Positions 1-8,938 are shown, counted from the first letter of the stretch. The stretch is 36,379 nucleotides of DNA from an uncultured Pirellula sp. (GCA_903930765.1 CAIYZV010000030.1:1-36379); one strand, 5' to 3'. Notes: generated from the letters alone by a model not told the origin. Translations and numbers: made by a program.

Positions 1-80
1 CTATTCCTCCCCATGGAACCATTTTAAAAATCCGAGTCTCCATTCGATATCCTTGATCCGCCCCCTATCTCTCTCTTCCC

Positions 81-104
81 CTTCGCGCCCTTCGCGGCTT
101 CGCG
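81..104. repeat. Three close copies of CTTCGCG
   Basis: The heptamer CTTCGCG occurs at 81-87, 90-96 and 98-104, a period of 8-9 bases, in the pyrimidine-rich stretch left of the tRNA terminator. No gene is visible in 1-129. The function is unknown; it may be a degenerate intergenic repeat. Confidence 0.5.
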
Positions 105-129
105 TGCCAGATCTCTTGGTCCTGGTCAA

Positions 130-172
130 GAAACGAAAAAACCCTTGGAATCACAGAGAACTCCAAGGGTTT
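130..172 (-). terminator. Rho-independent terminator of the tRNA-Pro gene
   Basis: An 11-bp perfect stem (139-149 with 162-172, AAACCCTTGGA/TCCAAGGGTTT) has a 12-base loop. On the minus strand it is followed by TTTTTT then CGTTT. It lies 8 bases past the 3' end of the minus-strand tRNA, so it should end that transcript. Confidence 0.85.
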
Positions 173-179
173 CAGCGAA

Positions 180-254
180 TCGGGCCGGCGGGATTCGAAC
201 CCACGACCTCTACCACCCCAAGGTAGCGCGCTAGCCAGGCTGCGCTACGGCCCG
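180..254 (-). tRNA. tRNA-Pro (anticodon GGG)
   Basis: On the minus strand the sequence folds as a complete cloverleaf. The acceptor stem CGGGCCG pairs with CGGCCCG. The anticodon stem CTACC/GGTAG encloses the loop TTGGGGT, giving anticodon GGG (reads CCC and CCU). The T arm contains GGTTCGAATCC. The discriminator is A (position 180) and the 3' CCA is not encoded, so it must be added by tRNA nucleotidyltransferase. The transcript appears monocistronic, with a strong terminator directly downstream. Confidence 0.96.
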
Positions 255-273
255 ATCGATTCGACAGACGCAT

Positions 274-295
274 GTCCAATGGCAATGCATTGGAC
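274..295. other. Inverted repeat upstream of tRNA-Pro
   Basis: GTCCAATG and CATTGGAC form a perfect 8-bp inverted repeat with a 6-base centre, starting 20 bases upstream of the minus-strand tRNA 5' end. It sits where a promoter or operator for the tRNA would lie. No convincing -10/-35 pair is recognisable there, so the role is unknown. Confidence 0.4.
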
Positions 296-604
296 GTACG
301 ACGTGTCGGTCGCACCTATTGGCTATCGCCCCCAGATGCACCCGCGTAGTGTACTCCATACCCATAATTCAGCAATCCGATCCGGCAAACTTCCAAGCCA
401 CATTGGCTCTCGTGGGCGAGAAAAACCACCCCTTTCCAACTCGCTAGCAACTGCATATTCGCATTGAAAACCGATGTTTCAGGCCATCCTCTACCCTGAC
501 TCAACACTCCTCCTCGAGTAAACTAATAGCCCAAAAACGGCTCGCGACCACCAGCCGAATCCCCCATCATTCTCGACTTTTTGTCCCATTACCAAGTTCA
601 TTGT
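296..604. other. Intergenic region, nothing recognised
   Basis: About 310 bases lie between the tRNA-Pro upstream region and the peptidase gene. Short open frames on both strands have no family-like sequence and no ribosome binding site. No clear promoter, hairpin or repeat was found. Confidence 0.5.
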
Positions 605-2536
605 ATGGCAATCCTGAAAACCGCTTCCCGTAAGTACAACCGTCGATTCTCATCCCTTCTGCATCTCGAACCAAGAAGTCGGTTTTGGTTCGCTTGGGCA
701 TTCCTCGGGCTCGGTACCTTCGCTGCCATGGTCGCCTTCGGGTCGATCGCAACCCTCGCCGTGGAAGACGCCGGACCAGAAGATGACGCAGCTGGCAACG
801 TGAAAACCGCCGCAGAAGCGAGGATCTACAAAGACATCTCCTACCTCGCTTCGGATGAACTGAAAGGCCGCGCCGCGGAAACCACGGGTCTGAAACTTGC
901 CGCGGATTACATCGCCAAACGCTACAACGAACTCGGTTTGCAAACAGACCTTTTCGATGGAAAACCGTTCCAAGAATTCCAACTCAACGGCAATCCTGGT
1001 GCCTCCAGCGAAACCAACCAACTGAAAATCACCAAGCCCGACGGGACCGCCGTCGAACTATCGCTCGGCGATCAATTCCAACCACTCTCCCTCGGTACTA
1101 ACGGTGACTTCAATGCTCCGTTGGTCTTCGCCGGATATGGCATCACCGCCAACGACGACTCGATCAAGTACGACGACTACGCTGGAATCGACGTCCAAGG
1201 CAAAGTGGTCCTGGTCCTCCGAAAAGAGCCGCAATCCAACGACCCGAACAGTGTCTTCGCTGGAACAGAGCCAAGCAATTACGCGTTCTTCACTAGCAAG
1301 GAAATGAACGCAGCCAAGCATGGAGCTGCGGCGTTGGTGCTGATCAATGATGCAAACTCCGAATCGGCAAGCCCGGGAGCATTGCTCCCCGTATCCGGGG
1401 CTGGAAACGCCCAATCCGATGACAAGATCCCCACCCTATTTGTCAGCCGCGCCATCGCTGAAAAATGGCTTGCGGATGCTGGTAAGTCGTTGACCGAATT
1501 GGAATCGAAGATCGATTCCGAGTTCAAACCTCAGTCCTTGGAACTAACAGGTTGGACAGCATCCGGAAAAACGGATATCTCACGCCGCAAAATCCCATCC
1601 ATGAACGTGCTCGGACTACTTCCAGGCAAGGGAGCGTTAGCGGATGAACTGGTCGTCGTCGGGGCCCACTTCGACCACGTCGGAATGGGGGGTGCGGGAT
1701 CGCTCGCCCCTGGAACGTATGAGATCCACAATGGAGCGGACGACAACGCATCGGGAACCGTAGGCTTGCTCGAGACCGCCCGCCGGTTGACCGAGTTGGT
1801 GAAATCAAGCCCCGCAGAAACGCCCCGTCGCAGCCTTCTATTCATCGCTTTTTCAGGCGAAGAACTCGGCTTGATCGGCAGCGAATACTACGTGAACCAT
1901 CCTCGGTTCGAGCTGAGCAAAACCGTTGCTATGCTCAATTTGGATATGGTCGGCCGCATTTCTGATAATGTTCTTACCGTCTACGGTACGGGCACTGCAA
2001 AGGAGTTTGACGGCATGCTCACCGAAGCCAACGAAGGCATCGGGTTTGATATCAAGCGGCAACCGGAAGGGGTCGGCCCGAGCGACCATCAATCGTTCTT
2101 CCTCAAAGGTATACCTGTCTACCATTTCTTCTCCGGATTTCATCCCGACTACCATCGTCCCAGCGATGATTTCGACAAGATCAACGTCAACGGCATCTCT
2201 CGAATCACGGACATGGTGGTTATCCTCGCCGATCGAGTTTCGACCATGCCGCAGCGGCCAGTCTACTTGAAGAGCGTCACGACCAAGGTTCGTTTAGGGG
2301 TGCGCATCAAGCAATCGGAGCCGGGGCTCGTCGTTGACCGCGTCATGCCTGGCGGCTGGGCAAAGAAAGCTGGCATTCTTCCTGAGGACCGTATTTTGCG
2401 GATCGGTTCGCGAAATGTGGTTGGGCGTGAAGACATGGACGAAGCGCTGCAGGAGTTCAAGCCGGGGGATACGCTCGAAGTTGAGGTGCAGCGGGGCGAG
2501 GAAAAAATCACGGTTCGTTCCGAGATTGGTACCTAG
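605..2536 (+). CDS. M28-family metallopeptidase with PA and PDZ domains
   Basis: This is a predicted membrane-anchored or exported di-zinc aminopeptidase of the M28 family, about 643 aa from the ATG at 605. A TTG at 581 is a weaker alternative start. Residues about 27-52 form one hydrophobic segment (signal anchor). A PA-like domain spans about 150-290. The peptidase domain (about 330-540) keeps every metal and catalytic motif: H355 (GAHFDHVG), D379/D380 (GADDNASG), E419/E420 (SGEELG), D447 (NLDMVG) and H517 (DYHRPSDD). A C-terminal PDZ domain (about 552-643) includes VVDRVMPGGWAKKAG. The family trims N-terminal residues from peptides; the PDZ may bind substrate C-termini. The gene stands alone, 311 bases before ompH, with no terminator seen after it. 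Substrate is unknown. Confidence 0.9.
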   Translation: MAILKTASRKYNRRFSSLLHLEPRSRFWFAWAFLGLGTFAAMVAFGSIATLAVEDAGPEDDAAGNVKTAAEARIYKDISYLASDELKGRAAETTGLKLAADYIAKRYNELGLQTDLFDGKPFQEFQLNGNPGASSETNQLKITKPDGTAVELSLGDQFQPLSLGTNGDFNAPLVFAGYGITANDDSIKYDDYAGIDVQGKVVLVLRKEPQSNDPNSVFAGTEPSNYAFFTSKEMNAAKHGAAALVLINDANSESASPGALLPVSGAGNAQSDDKIPTLFVSRAIAEKWLADAGKSLTELESKIDSEFKPQSLELTGWTASGKTDISRRKIPSMNVLGLLPGKGALADELVVVGAHFDHVGMGGAGSLAPGTYEIHNGADDNASGTVGLLETARRLTELVKSSPAETPRRSLLFIAFSGEELGLIGSEYYVNHPRFELSKTVAMLNLDMVGRISDNVLTVYGTGTAKEFDGMLTEANEGIGFDIKRQPEGVGPSDHQSFFLKGIPVYHFFSGFHPDYHRPSDDFDKINVNGISRITDMVVILADRVSTMPQRPVYLKSVTTKVRLGVRIKQSEPGLVVDRVMPGGWAKKAGILPEDRILRIGSRNVVGREDMDEALQEFKPGDTLEVEVQRGEEKITVRSEIGT

Positions 2537-2847
2537 TTTCCCAGGATCGGTATTTACGCGGATTGGAGATTTCGTCAGAATCCGCGGTGGACTGTGAGCT
2601 GAACGCACCCCCTCGGCATGGATTGTCGGGGAATCGCGAGTGGATTACAGCCCATAAAAACGCGGCAAAAAGGCTGCAACGTCGAAAACACTGCGAATCG
2701 ATCGATTCGAATCCGCAGGGGCTTCGACGGATCGAACGCCGACTGGCAAAAAATGCATCCGAGCAATGGATCTGAGGACACGACGGTCCGCAGATGCTCG
2801 GTACACGCAAGCAACACAATCGCATTAGAAGCAAGGAGTGCTAAAAA
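2537..2847. other. Intergenic region with a 16-bp palindrome
   Basis: The gap upstream of the envelope cluster must hold its promoter, but no good -35/-10 pair stands out. A perfect 16-bp palindrome (CGAATCGATCGATTCG) lies at 2694-2709, about 140 bases before ompH, and could be an operator. AAGGAG at 2833-2838 is the ompH ribosome binding site. A long open frame on the minus strand across this gap and ompH looks like a coding shadow. Confidence 0.4.
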
Positions 2848-3582
2848 GTGCCGTTCCGAATCCGTTCTGCTGTTTTTGCTTTTGCAATGGTGTCCACCGT
2901 CTCGGTGGCTTTCTGCACGACAACCTTCTGCACGGTCGCATCCGCTCAAAATGGTGCACCCGCTCAGGCTCCGCAACATCAGCCCACATCGACCGCAGTC
3001 GTCGACATGGACTTCATCCTGGATAACCACCCCACGTTTACCGCCCAAGCCGAAGCGCTGAAGGTTGAGTATCAAAAGACGATGGAGGATTTCGAAGCGC
3101 GTCGGAAGGATCTCACCCAAAAAGTAGAACAACTCAACACGTCGCTCACGGCCGATTCCCCTGAGTTCAAGAAGCAACAGGAATTTCTGGTCCAACAGGA
3201 CAGCAAGATGCGACTCGAAGCCGTCAACAAGGAAAAAGAGTTGACGGAGAAGCGAGCCAAACTGATGCTCGACACCTACAACCAGATCGTAGAGCGAGTC
3301 GCAGGTGCAGCTCAGTACTACAAGTACGACATGGTGGTTCGCTACAGCCGTCGTCAAGCTTCCCAAATGAATCCAAAGAATCCTCAAACGGTCATGATCG
3401 GTGCGGATCGGGAGGTGATTTACTTCAATCCTAGTTACGACGTGACCGATGTTGTCATCGCGATGCTCAAGCGAGACATCCCTGCTGCCGCGCCAACCAC
3501 AGGTGCAAAAGTTCCGCAGACGGCGACTGTTCCTTCGATTGCTCCTAACGCAAACGGAGCTGCTGGAACACTTCGCAAGTAA
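2848..3582 (+). CDS. OmpH/Skp-family periplasmic chaperone
   Basis: This is a predicted exported OmpH/Skp-like chaperone of 244 aa that would escort outer-membrane proteins across the periplasm. Start is GTG at 2848, placed by AAGGAG nine bases upstream. A signal peptide covers about residues 1-34 with probable cleavage after ASA. The start of the mature domain (VVDMDFILDNHP) matches the family's opening strand. Residues about 75-165 are rich in K, E and Q in a coiled-coil pattern, as in the Skp tentacles. The C-terminus is a low-complexity tail of Ala, Thr and Pro. Skp usually has about 160 residues; the extra length is in the N-terminal spacer and the tail. It heads a cluster with lpxC and lpxA, a common envelope-biogenesis order. 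Confidence 0.85.
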   Translation: MPFRIRSAVFAFAMVSTVSVAFCTTTFCTVASAQNGAPAQAPQHQPTSTAVVDMDFILDNHPTFTAQAEALKVEYQKTMEDFEARRKDLTQKVEQLNTSLTADSPEFKKQQEFLVQQDSKMRLEAVNKEKELTEKRAKLMLDTYNQIVERVAGAAQYYKYDMVVRYSRRQASQMNPKNPQTVMIGADREVIYFNPSYDVTDVVIAMLKRDIPAAAPTTGAKVPQTATVPSIAPNANGAAGTLRK

Positions 3583-3633
3583 TTGCTTAGTTTGCGAAGC
3601 CTTCTTAACGACCTGAAACGGATTTCGGCGTTT

Positions 3634-4524
3634 ATGATGACACAAGCCCTGCTACAAAAGACGATTGCGCACATCGCTCGTATTAGCGGTAGGGGCTATT
3701 GGTCTGGACAACCTGTAACACTCTCCTTTCTTCCCGCCAATCCGGGAGACGGGATCGTATTCCGACGCGTCGATTTACCAGGCCGTCCCATCGTACCCGC
3801 GTTAGCCAAGTACCGCGTGGAGACCAATCTGCGAACCAAATTGGTCTATCAAGGCACAACGGTCGAAATGGTCGAGCACGTGATGGCGGCCCTCTATGGA
3901 ATGGGAATAGACAACTGCATGGTCGAGTGCAATGCGTGCGAGATGCCCGCGATGGATGGCAGCGCCATGGAGATGGCGATCGCGATTGATCAAGCAGGCA
4001 CGAGGACTCAGGCGATCCGAGCCAAAGAAGTTTGCATCGACGCGATGCTTCGAGTCGGCGACGATCGCTCTGGCGTGGAAGCCATTCCGGCAGTCGGACC
4101 GAACGGAGCAGGTCTCGAACTTCGATACCATCTGGATTTCGGCCCGACGAGTGTTATTCCATCGTCCACGTCATCGTACGTGCTGACTCCCTCTGAGTTC
4201 CTGGTGAACATCGCGCCCGCTCGAACATTTTTGTCCGAGCACGATGCTAGGGAACTACAGCGTATGGGTGTTGCCCAACATGTGACCTATCGGGACTTGA
4301 TCGTTTTTGGTAACGATGGCCCCATCGATAACACGCTTCGGTTTCCCGACGAGTGTTCACGACACAAATTATTGGATTTGATTGGCGACTTGGCGTTGTG
4401 TGGCGCTCGCGTGCGAGGCACCGTCATCGCTCGTCGCAGCGGACATAACTTGAATGGACGAATGGCGGAGCAATTGCTGAACCTGCATCGCGCTGGCCAG
4501 CAACAACTCAGTCACGTCGCATAG
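3634..4524 (+). CDS. lpxC: UDP-3-O-acyl-N-acetylglucosamine deacetylase LpxC
   Basis: LpxC performs the committed, zinc-dependent step of lipid A synthesis, removing acetate from UDP-3-O-acyl-GlcNAc in the cytoplasm. From the ATG at 3634 it has 296 aa, near the usual 300. Upstream TTG codons would add a tail not seen in the family. The zinc ligands H82 (EHVMAAL), H234 and D238 (HKLLDLIGDL) and the catalytic E81 and H261 (SGHNLNG) are all present, as is ARTF in the second domain. There is no fused FabZ domain, unlike in some related phyla. It follows ompH by 51 bases and precedes lpxA by 47, so the three are likely co-transcribed. Confidence 0.93.
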   Translation: MMTQALLQKTIAHIARISGRGYWSGQPVTLSFLPANPGDGIVFRRVDLPGRPIVPALAKYRVETNLRTKLVYQGTTVEMVEHVMAALYGMGIDNCMVECNACEMPAMDGSAMEMAIAIDQAGTRTQAIRAKEVCIDAMLRVGDDRSGVEAIPAVGPNGAGLELRYHLDFGPTSVIPSSTSSYVLTPSEFLVNIAPARTFLSEHDARELQRMGVAQHVTYRDLIVFGNDGPIDNTLRFPDECSRHKLLDLIGDLALCGARVRGTVIARRSGHNLNGRMAEQLLNLHRAGQQQLSHVA

Positions 4525-4571
4525 AGAGCTTAAACTTCATTTGACTTCACGTTAGAAAGTGGATTCAACAC

Positions 4572-5381
4572 ATGCCGACCATCATTGCACATACCGCCGT
4601 GGTAGATCCCCGAGCCGAACTCGATGACGACGTTCGGATTGGGCATCATTGCGTGATTGGACCGAACGTGAAGATTGGCCGAGGTACCCGGCTAGAAAAC
4701 GGCGTCACGTTGACGGGTTACACAACCATCGGACGCGACAATCGTTTTTTCCCTGGATGCGTGATCGGCGGAGACCCGCAAGATCTGTCGTACCAAGGCT
4801 CGCCAACCCAAGTCATCATCGGTGACGCCAACGTGTTTCGCGAGTGCGTCACGGTCAATCGCGGCACGGAAAAAGACGAGGGTATCACCTCGGTCGGTAG
4901 CAATTGCTACTTTATGGCGAACAGCCACATCGCGCACGATTGCTACGTCGAAGACCGCGTGATCACCGCAAACAACGTAATGCTCGGCGGACACGTCAAG
5001 GTCGAACACGATGCCACTTTGAGCGGTGGGGTTGCCGTCCACCACTTTGCGTCGATCGGTTGCTACAGCTTTGTCAGTGGACTATCTCGCGTCCTTCAAG
5101 ACGTCCCGCCATTCATGCTCGCTGAAGGATTCCCAGCTCGTCCGCGTTGCGTCAATGTGGTCGCGCTCAAACGGAAAAACTTCACCACGGCAGCGATCCG
5201 AGCGATCGGAGAAGCCCATAAACTTCTGTACCGATCCAAAGTTGGTATGAAGCATGCCCGGGAAATCCTCCAGGGAGACGGCATCCTTCTCCCCGAACTC
5301 GAAACACTCTTCGCGTTTATTGAAAATTCACAAGAAGGTAGGCATGGTCGCGGCCGCGATCGCCGCGCAGCCGCAGCTTGA
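4572..5381 (+). CDS. lpxA: Acyl-ACP--UDP-N-acetylglucosamine O-acyltransferase LpxA
   Basis: LpxA catalyses the first lipid A step, moving a 3-hydroxyacyl chain from ACP to UDP-GlcNAc. The 269-aa protein is a left-handed beta helix built of hexapeptide repeats over about residues 10-190 (for example VRIGHHCVIGPNVKIG). It contains the family motifs QDLSYQG, VTVNRGT, the catalytic-His motif SHIAHDC, and the C-terminal QDVPPFMLAEG with LKRKNF. A helical C-terminal domain follows. The tail (about 255-269) is rich in Arg, Gly and Ala. It lies between lpxC and a Gfo/Idh oxidoreductase. That neighbour raises the possibility that the true acceptor is a 3-amino sugar nucleotide, which sequence alone cannot settle. 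Confidence 0.93.
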   Translation: MPTIIAHTAVVDPRAELDDDVRIGHHCVIGPNVKIGRGTRLENGVTLTGYTTIGRDNRFFPGCVIGGDPQDLSYQGSPTQVIIGDANVFRECVTVNRGTEKDEGITSVGSNCYFMANSHIAHDCYVEDRVITANNVMLGGHVKVEHDATLSGGVAVHHFASIGCYSFVSGLSRVLQDVPPFMLAEGFPARPRCVNVVALKRKNFTTAAIRAIGEAHKLLYRSKVGMKHAREILQGDGILLPELETLFAFIENSQEGRHGRGRDRRAAAA

Positions 5382-5459
5382 ACTGCGTCCACAGGGAATA
5401 TGACCGGCGGCGACATGCCAGTCCCCGGGCATGAATCGGAGCATCGAGGCACGGGAATA

Positions 5460-6587
5460 ATGACGAATCCATTCAGAACAACGTCGGACCTCGATCGAGA
5501 TACCACCCTATCGCGAGAGATACGCGGCCCGGTACGGACCGCAGTCGTCGGCGGTGGCCATCTAGGACGGATTCACGCGAAGCTTTTGTCCAAACGCTCG
5601 GATACCCGCGTGGTGGCCGTATGCGACCCCTACGCTCCCTCCAGGGATTGGATCACCGAGAACCTTTCGCTTCCAGTCGTCGAAGACTACAAATCGTTGC
5701 TGGGTTGTGTGGATGCGGTGCTCATCGCCACACCGACGACGCTGCATTTCCCTATCGCGGAATGGTGTTTGCGAAACGGCATCCACGTCTTCATCGAGAA
5801 ACCGATCACCACGTCCGTCGAGGAAGCAACCGAACTGAACCGTTTGGGTGCAGCCCATGATTGCACGATCCAAGTTGGTCATGTGGAGCGTTTCAATCCC
5901 ATCTGGGTCGATGTTGGACGGCAGGTGAACCAAGCTTCCGTCCGACACATCGAATCGTGCCGCGAAGGAGTCTACACAGGACGCAGTACCGATATCGGCA
6001 TCGTCCTCGACTTGATGATCCACGATCTAGATTTGATCCTCAGCATGGTCTCTAGCCCGCTGCAATCGATTCGCGCACACGGGCGATGTGTCTTGGGAGC
6101 TCACGAGGACTTTGCGATCGCGGATCTGGTTTTCCGAAACGGAACCACGGCGCACCTTCGAGCCTCGCGAATCGCTCCCTCCGCCAGCCGAACGATGGAG
6201 ATCCACTGCGATGACGATTGGTACTCCCTCGATTTTTCGAAAGGCTCCTACACCTGCACCCACGCGACGGAAGATGTCGCCAGCGGTCACCTCCAAGCGG
6301 ATAATTTGCCCGTCGAAGAGCGGCTCAAGGTAAAGGACGAACTGTTCTCGAGATGGCTTACCCAACAAACAGTAGCACCGGAGAGCTGCAACGCGATCGA
6401 ACTAGAGCATTCCGATTTCTTGGAAGCGGTCCGGACTGGACGAGCACCGCGAGTCTCAGGTGCCGACGGCGCTCGGGCACTGCAAGTCGCTTGCGTGATC
6501 ACCGACCAAATCGCCGAGCAGCATTCGGCCGCTCGCGGTATTATCCCAGCAGCGCGTTTGGCCGAGGCTCGTCGTCGCGCGGGTTGA
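5460..6587 (+). CDS. Gfo/Idh/MocA-family oxidoreductase, possibly GnnA-like
   Basis: This is a predicted NAD(P)-dependent sugar or sugar-nucleotide dehydrogenase. From the ATG at 5460 it has about 375 aa; an upstream ATG at 5400 would add 20 residues and sits only 18 bases after lpxA. The Rossmann motif is VVGGGHLGRIHAK, followed by the family's EKPITTS and GHVERFNP. In bacteria that make GlcNAc3N-containing lipid A, GnnA, a Gfo/Idh enzyme encoded beside lpxA, oxidises UDP-GlcNAc at C3. Position and the GHVERFNP motif fit that role, but the partner aminotransferase GnnB is not in this window. The family call is firm; the specific function is inference. Confidence 0.8.
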   Translation: MTNPFRTTSDLDRDTTLSREIRGPVRTAVVGGGHLGRIHAKLLSKRSDTRVVAVCDPYAPSRDWITENLSLPVVEDYKSLLGCVDAVLIATPTTLHFPIAEWCLRNGIHVFIEKPITTSVEEATELNRLGAAHDCTIQVGHVERFNPIWVDVGRQVNQASVRHIESCREGVYTGRSTDIGIVLDLMIHDLDLILSMVSSPLQSIRAHGRCVLGAHEDFAIADLVFRNGTTAHLRASRIAPSASRTMEIHCDDDWYSLDFSKGSYTCTHATEDVASGHLQADNLPVEERLKVKDELFSRWLTQQTVAPESCNAIELEHSDFLEAVRTGRAPRVSGADGARALQVACVITDQIAEQHSAARGIIPAARLAEARRRAG

Positions 6588-6607
6588 TCTTCGGACAGTA
6601 ACGCCCT

Positions 6608-7693
6608 CTACACAGGCAAATCACCCAACTGCTTCGGCTCGGAGAAAACCTGGATAGGAACGGTCATCCCGTATCGCCGGTAGATCTTATTCAATCGAAC
6701 GGTATCCAAGGGATTCTCATCGATTTGCCGAATGCATATCCGTAGGACTTGCTTCGGATGCTTGGCTGCGATCTTCGCGTAGATCTCGGGATCCCGTTCC
6801 CCGCTATCACCGATGAGCAGAAACTGCCGTTGCGGCAATCGCTTCATCATGCCTCGGATAACGCCAGCTTTACTCTTGCGTCTCACGATCTGCCATTTCT
6901 TGAAGATCTCATCCCGTAGCCGAAACCATTTGAGATGCATGCTGCCATGCGGGAACCCAGAGGTGACTAAAAACTCAAGAAGTGCGTCGTAAATTTGCCA
7001 CGGACTACTGCTGACATAATGAAACAAGGCACCTTGTTTCGCCCAGTCCCGATAGATTGCAGCCATCCCTTCGATGCTCTCAAAGGGTTCTGCAAACGTC
7101 CTCCGCAACATTTTACGTCGATGACATACCTCGGTCAGTTTGATCGTATCGTCGATATCGCTGATAATGCTGATCCCTTGCTCCTCCGCCAAGAATACAT
7201 GGCTTGAAACTCTCGACAAACCATTGTTCCAATGGATCTCGCACTCAGGCGAGTCGGCTCCGAGACCCAGAACGCCGTAGGTTCGATAATGGGCTAACTG
7301 ATTTCGAGGCAGGTCGAGCTTGCACATGAACAAACCGCTCGATTTCGATTTGCGAGGGAGAACATAGGTTTGCTGCCCGATCGCTACCTGGACCCGACCA
7401 CGCACCACCGGCGCGGCTAGGAAACCATGAACTCGCTCGGGAAAGATGGGACCATTGACGACTTCTTTTTCCAGTTCCAGGGCGCGGATAAGTCCTCTCA
7501 GCATCAGTCGCTTGGCTAGCGATGGTGGAACCGTTTGGCAGATGCGGCCTTGGACGAGGATCCGCCAAAGGGATCCTCCGTCGATCGGATAAGCAACGGT
7601 TGGATAGAGTTGAACCTCAGGATCAAAGTCACCACTACCCACGGACTCAGGAGTCATTCGCAGTGTCCGCTTGAGAGCATCATCTGAGGACAT
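6608..7693 (-). CDS. DUF2183 / App1-like phosphatase domain protein
   Basis: This 361-aa protein has a HAD-type catalytic domain in its C-terminal half: SDIDDTIK (the DxDxT motif), SSSPW, and GDSGERDPEIY near the end. This matches the DUF2183 family typified by the yeast phosphatidate phosphatase App1. The N-terminal half (about 1-165) is a less conserved beta-rich region. A role in phospholipid or other phosphoester hydrolysis is inferred from the family; the bacterial substrate is not known. The gene lies 55 bases downstream of the oxidoreductase at 7749-8843 and may share its transcript. It converges on the gene ending at 6587 with only 20 bases between stops and no clear terminator. Confidence 0.8.
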   Translation of the reverse strand: MSSDDALKRTLRMTPESVGSGDFDPEVQLYPTVAYPIDGGSLWRILVQGRICQTVPPSLAKRLMLRGLIRALELEKEVVNGPIFPERVHGFLAAPVVRGRVQVAIGQQTYVLPRKSKSSGLFMCKLDLPRNQLAHYRTYGVLGLGADSPECEIHWNNGLSRVSSHVFLAEEQGISIISDIDDTIKLTEVCHRRKMLRRTFAEPFESIEGMAAIYRDWAKQGALFHYVSSSPWQIYDALLEFLVTSGFPHGSMHLKWFRLRDEIFKKWQIVRRKSKAGVIRGMMKRLPQRQFLLIGDSGERDPEIYAKIAAKHPKQVLRICIRQIDENPLDTVRLNKIYRRYGMTVPIQVFSEPKQLGDLPV

Positions 7694-7748
7694 ACATCGT
7701 TGAACCCGTGATTAAGGAGATGCGATAAAGGAACGCACACAATCGGTT

Positions 7749-8843
7749 TTACGAAACCGAAACCACACCCCGCTCCTGGATCGATCGGTAAATCGCTTCG
7801 ATCGCGAGGATATCCTTCAAGCCTTCTTGACCGGAGACTCGGGATGGGCGATTTTCGCGGATGCATTTTGCGAACTCATCCAATTCGGTTCCGAACTGAT
7901 CGATTGGAGCCAATTCGATCTTTCCATTCGAAGTCTCGATCCGATTGCCTTCGTAGCTGTAGGCGGGGTCCATCCCGAACCAACCCTTTTCGCCGTAGGC
8001 GCGGAAACGATTCAGCCCGTTAACGTTGTAGCTGGTGCTGCAGGTTGCGGTCACACCCGAGGGGAACTTCATGGACCAAGTGATCGACTCGTCCACTTCC
8101 GCGAACTTTATGGGATCGGTTTTGGTTTCCTGTGCAATCACCGAAACAGGTTCCTCGCCGGTCAAGTAACGGCAGGCTTGCAAGGCATAGATCCCGACAT
8201 CCATCAAAGCACCTCCGCCAGCGAGCTTATGGCGCAGACGCCATTGCTTGGGATCGCCGATGGTAAAGCCAAAGCCGGCATCGATGCGGCTGAGCTTGCC
8301 CATCTCTTGGCTCCCTGCAATTTCCATGCACTTCAGATGGTGCGGCTCGTACTGGCAACGGTAACCGATCGCCAGCAACCGGTTCATTTGTTGGCACGCA
8401 GCAATCATCGCGTTGCATTCGGCCGACGAGTTCGCCATGGGCTTTTCACACAGCACGTGCTTGCCAGCCTTTGCCGCTCGGATCGTGTATTCCGCGTGCA
8501 TGCTATTAGGGAGAACGATGTAAACGATGTCCACCGAATCATCGCCGGCGATTTTGTCGAACGCGTCGTAGTTGTAAATGTGCGTGGGGCCGACGCCGTA
8601 TTTGTCGCCCCAAACTTTCTCCTTTTCGGGAGAGCCGGTCACGATCGCAGCGAGCCGGCAGTTCTGCGTTTTTGCAAGGGCTGGGGCAATTTGATGCGTG
8701 CTCAAGCTGCCCAGGCCGACCAAGGCAACACCGAGTTTTCGGTCTTCAGCGGCATGAGCGCCCGAAAAAAATCCACCTTGGGTCATCCCTGCGGCGACGC
8801 CTGCAGAGACGGTCGTCAAAAATTCGCGTCGTGATGCGTTCAT
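7749..8843 (-). CDS. Tat-exported glucose-fructose oxidoreductase-like protein
   Basis: This 364-aa Gfo/Idh/MocA oxidoreductase has a twin-arginine signal (SRREFLTTVSAG, residues 4-15; likely cleavage after AHA near 31). The nucleotide-binding motif is VGLGSLSTH (42-50), then CEKPM (132-136) and IGYRCQYEPHH (159-169), which closely resembles the Zymomonas glucose-fructose oxidoreductase. The segment GGALMDVGIYALQACRYL holds the probable catalytic Asp and Tyr. Family members carry tightly bound NADP and are exported folded, so periplasmic oxidation of a sugar coupled to reduction of another is plausible. The true substrate is unknown. The gene has its own upstream gap of 198 bases. Confidence 0.87.
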   Translation of the reverse strand: MNASRREFLTTVSAGVAAGMTQGGFFSGAHAAEDRKLGVALVGLGSLSTHQIAPALAKTQNCRLAAIVTGSPEKEKVWGDKYGVGPTHIYNYDAFDKIAGDDSVDIVYIVLPNSMHAEYTIRAAKAGKHVLCEKPMANSSAECNAMIAACQQMNRLLAIGYRCQYEPHHLKCMEIAGSQEMGKLSRIDAGFGFTIGDPKQWRLRHKLAGGGALMDVGIYALQACRYLTGEEPVSVIAQETKTDPIKFAEVDESITWSMKFPSGVTATCSTSYNVNGLNRFRAYGEKGWFGMDPAYSYEGNRIETSNGKIELAPIDQFGTELDEFAKCIRENRPSRVSGQEGLKDILAIEAIYRSIQERGVVSVS

Positions 8844-8917
8844 GAATGGGTGAAAGTAGCGAAAGAGGAATGGAACAGCGGGAGGCCGCTCAGGAAATCT
8901 AGGCTCATTGTAACCGC

Positions 8918-8938
8918 CGCCCCCCGAGATTGGGGGCG
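8918..8938. other. GC-rich hairpin between two minus-strand genes
   Basis: CGCCCCC (8918-8924) can pair with GGGGGCG (8932-8938) across a 7-base loop. It lies between the end of the membrane protein gene (9042) and the start of the oxidoreductase (8843). No T-run follows on the minus strand, so it is not a classic terminator; it may insulate the two genes or sit in the oxidoreductase leader. Confidence 0.35.

Noticed and set aside
279-467. 62-codon frame upstream of the peptidase gene
   Set aside because: There is no ribosome binding site and no protein-like composition; a minus-strand frame overlaps it equally well.
2575-3645. 356-codon open frame on the minus strand
   Set aside because: It lies antisense to ompH, is rich in Cys, His and Leu with no family-like motif, and the plus strand has a clear signal peptide, coiled coil and ribosome binding site.
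7827-8834. 335-codon open frame on the plus strand
   Set aside because: It is antisense to the Tat-exported oxidoreductase and results from the codon bias of that gene; the minus strand has the Rossmann and EKP motifs.
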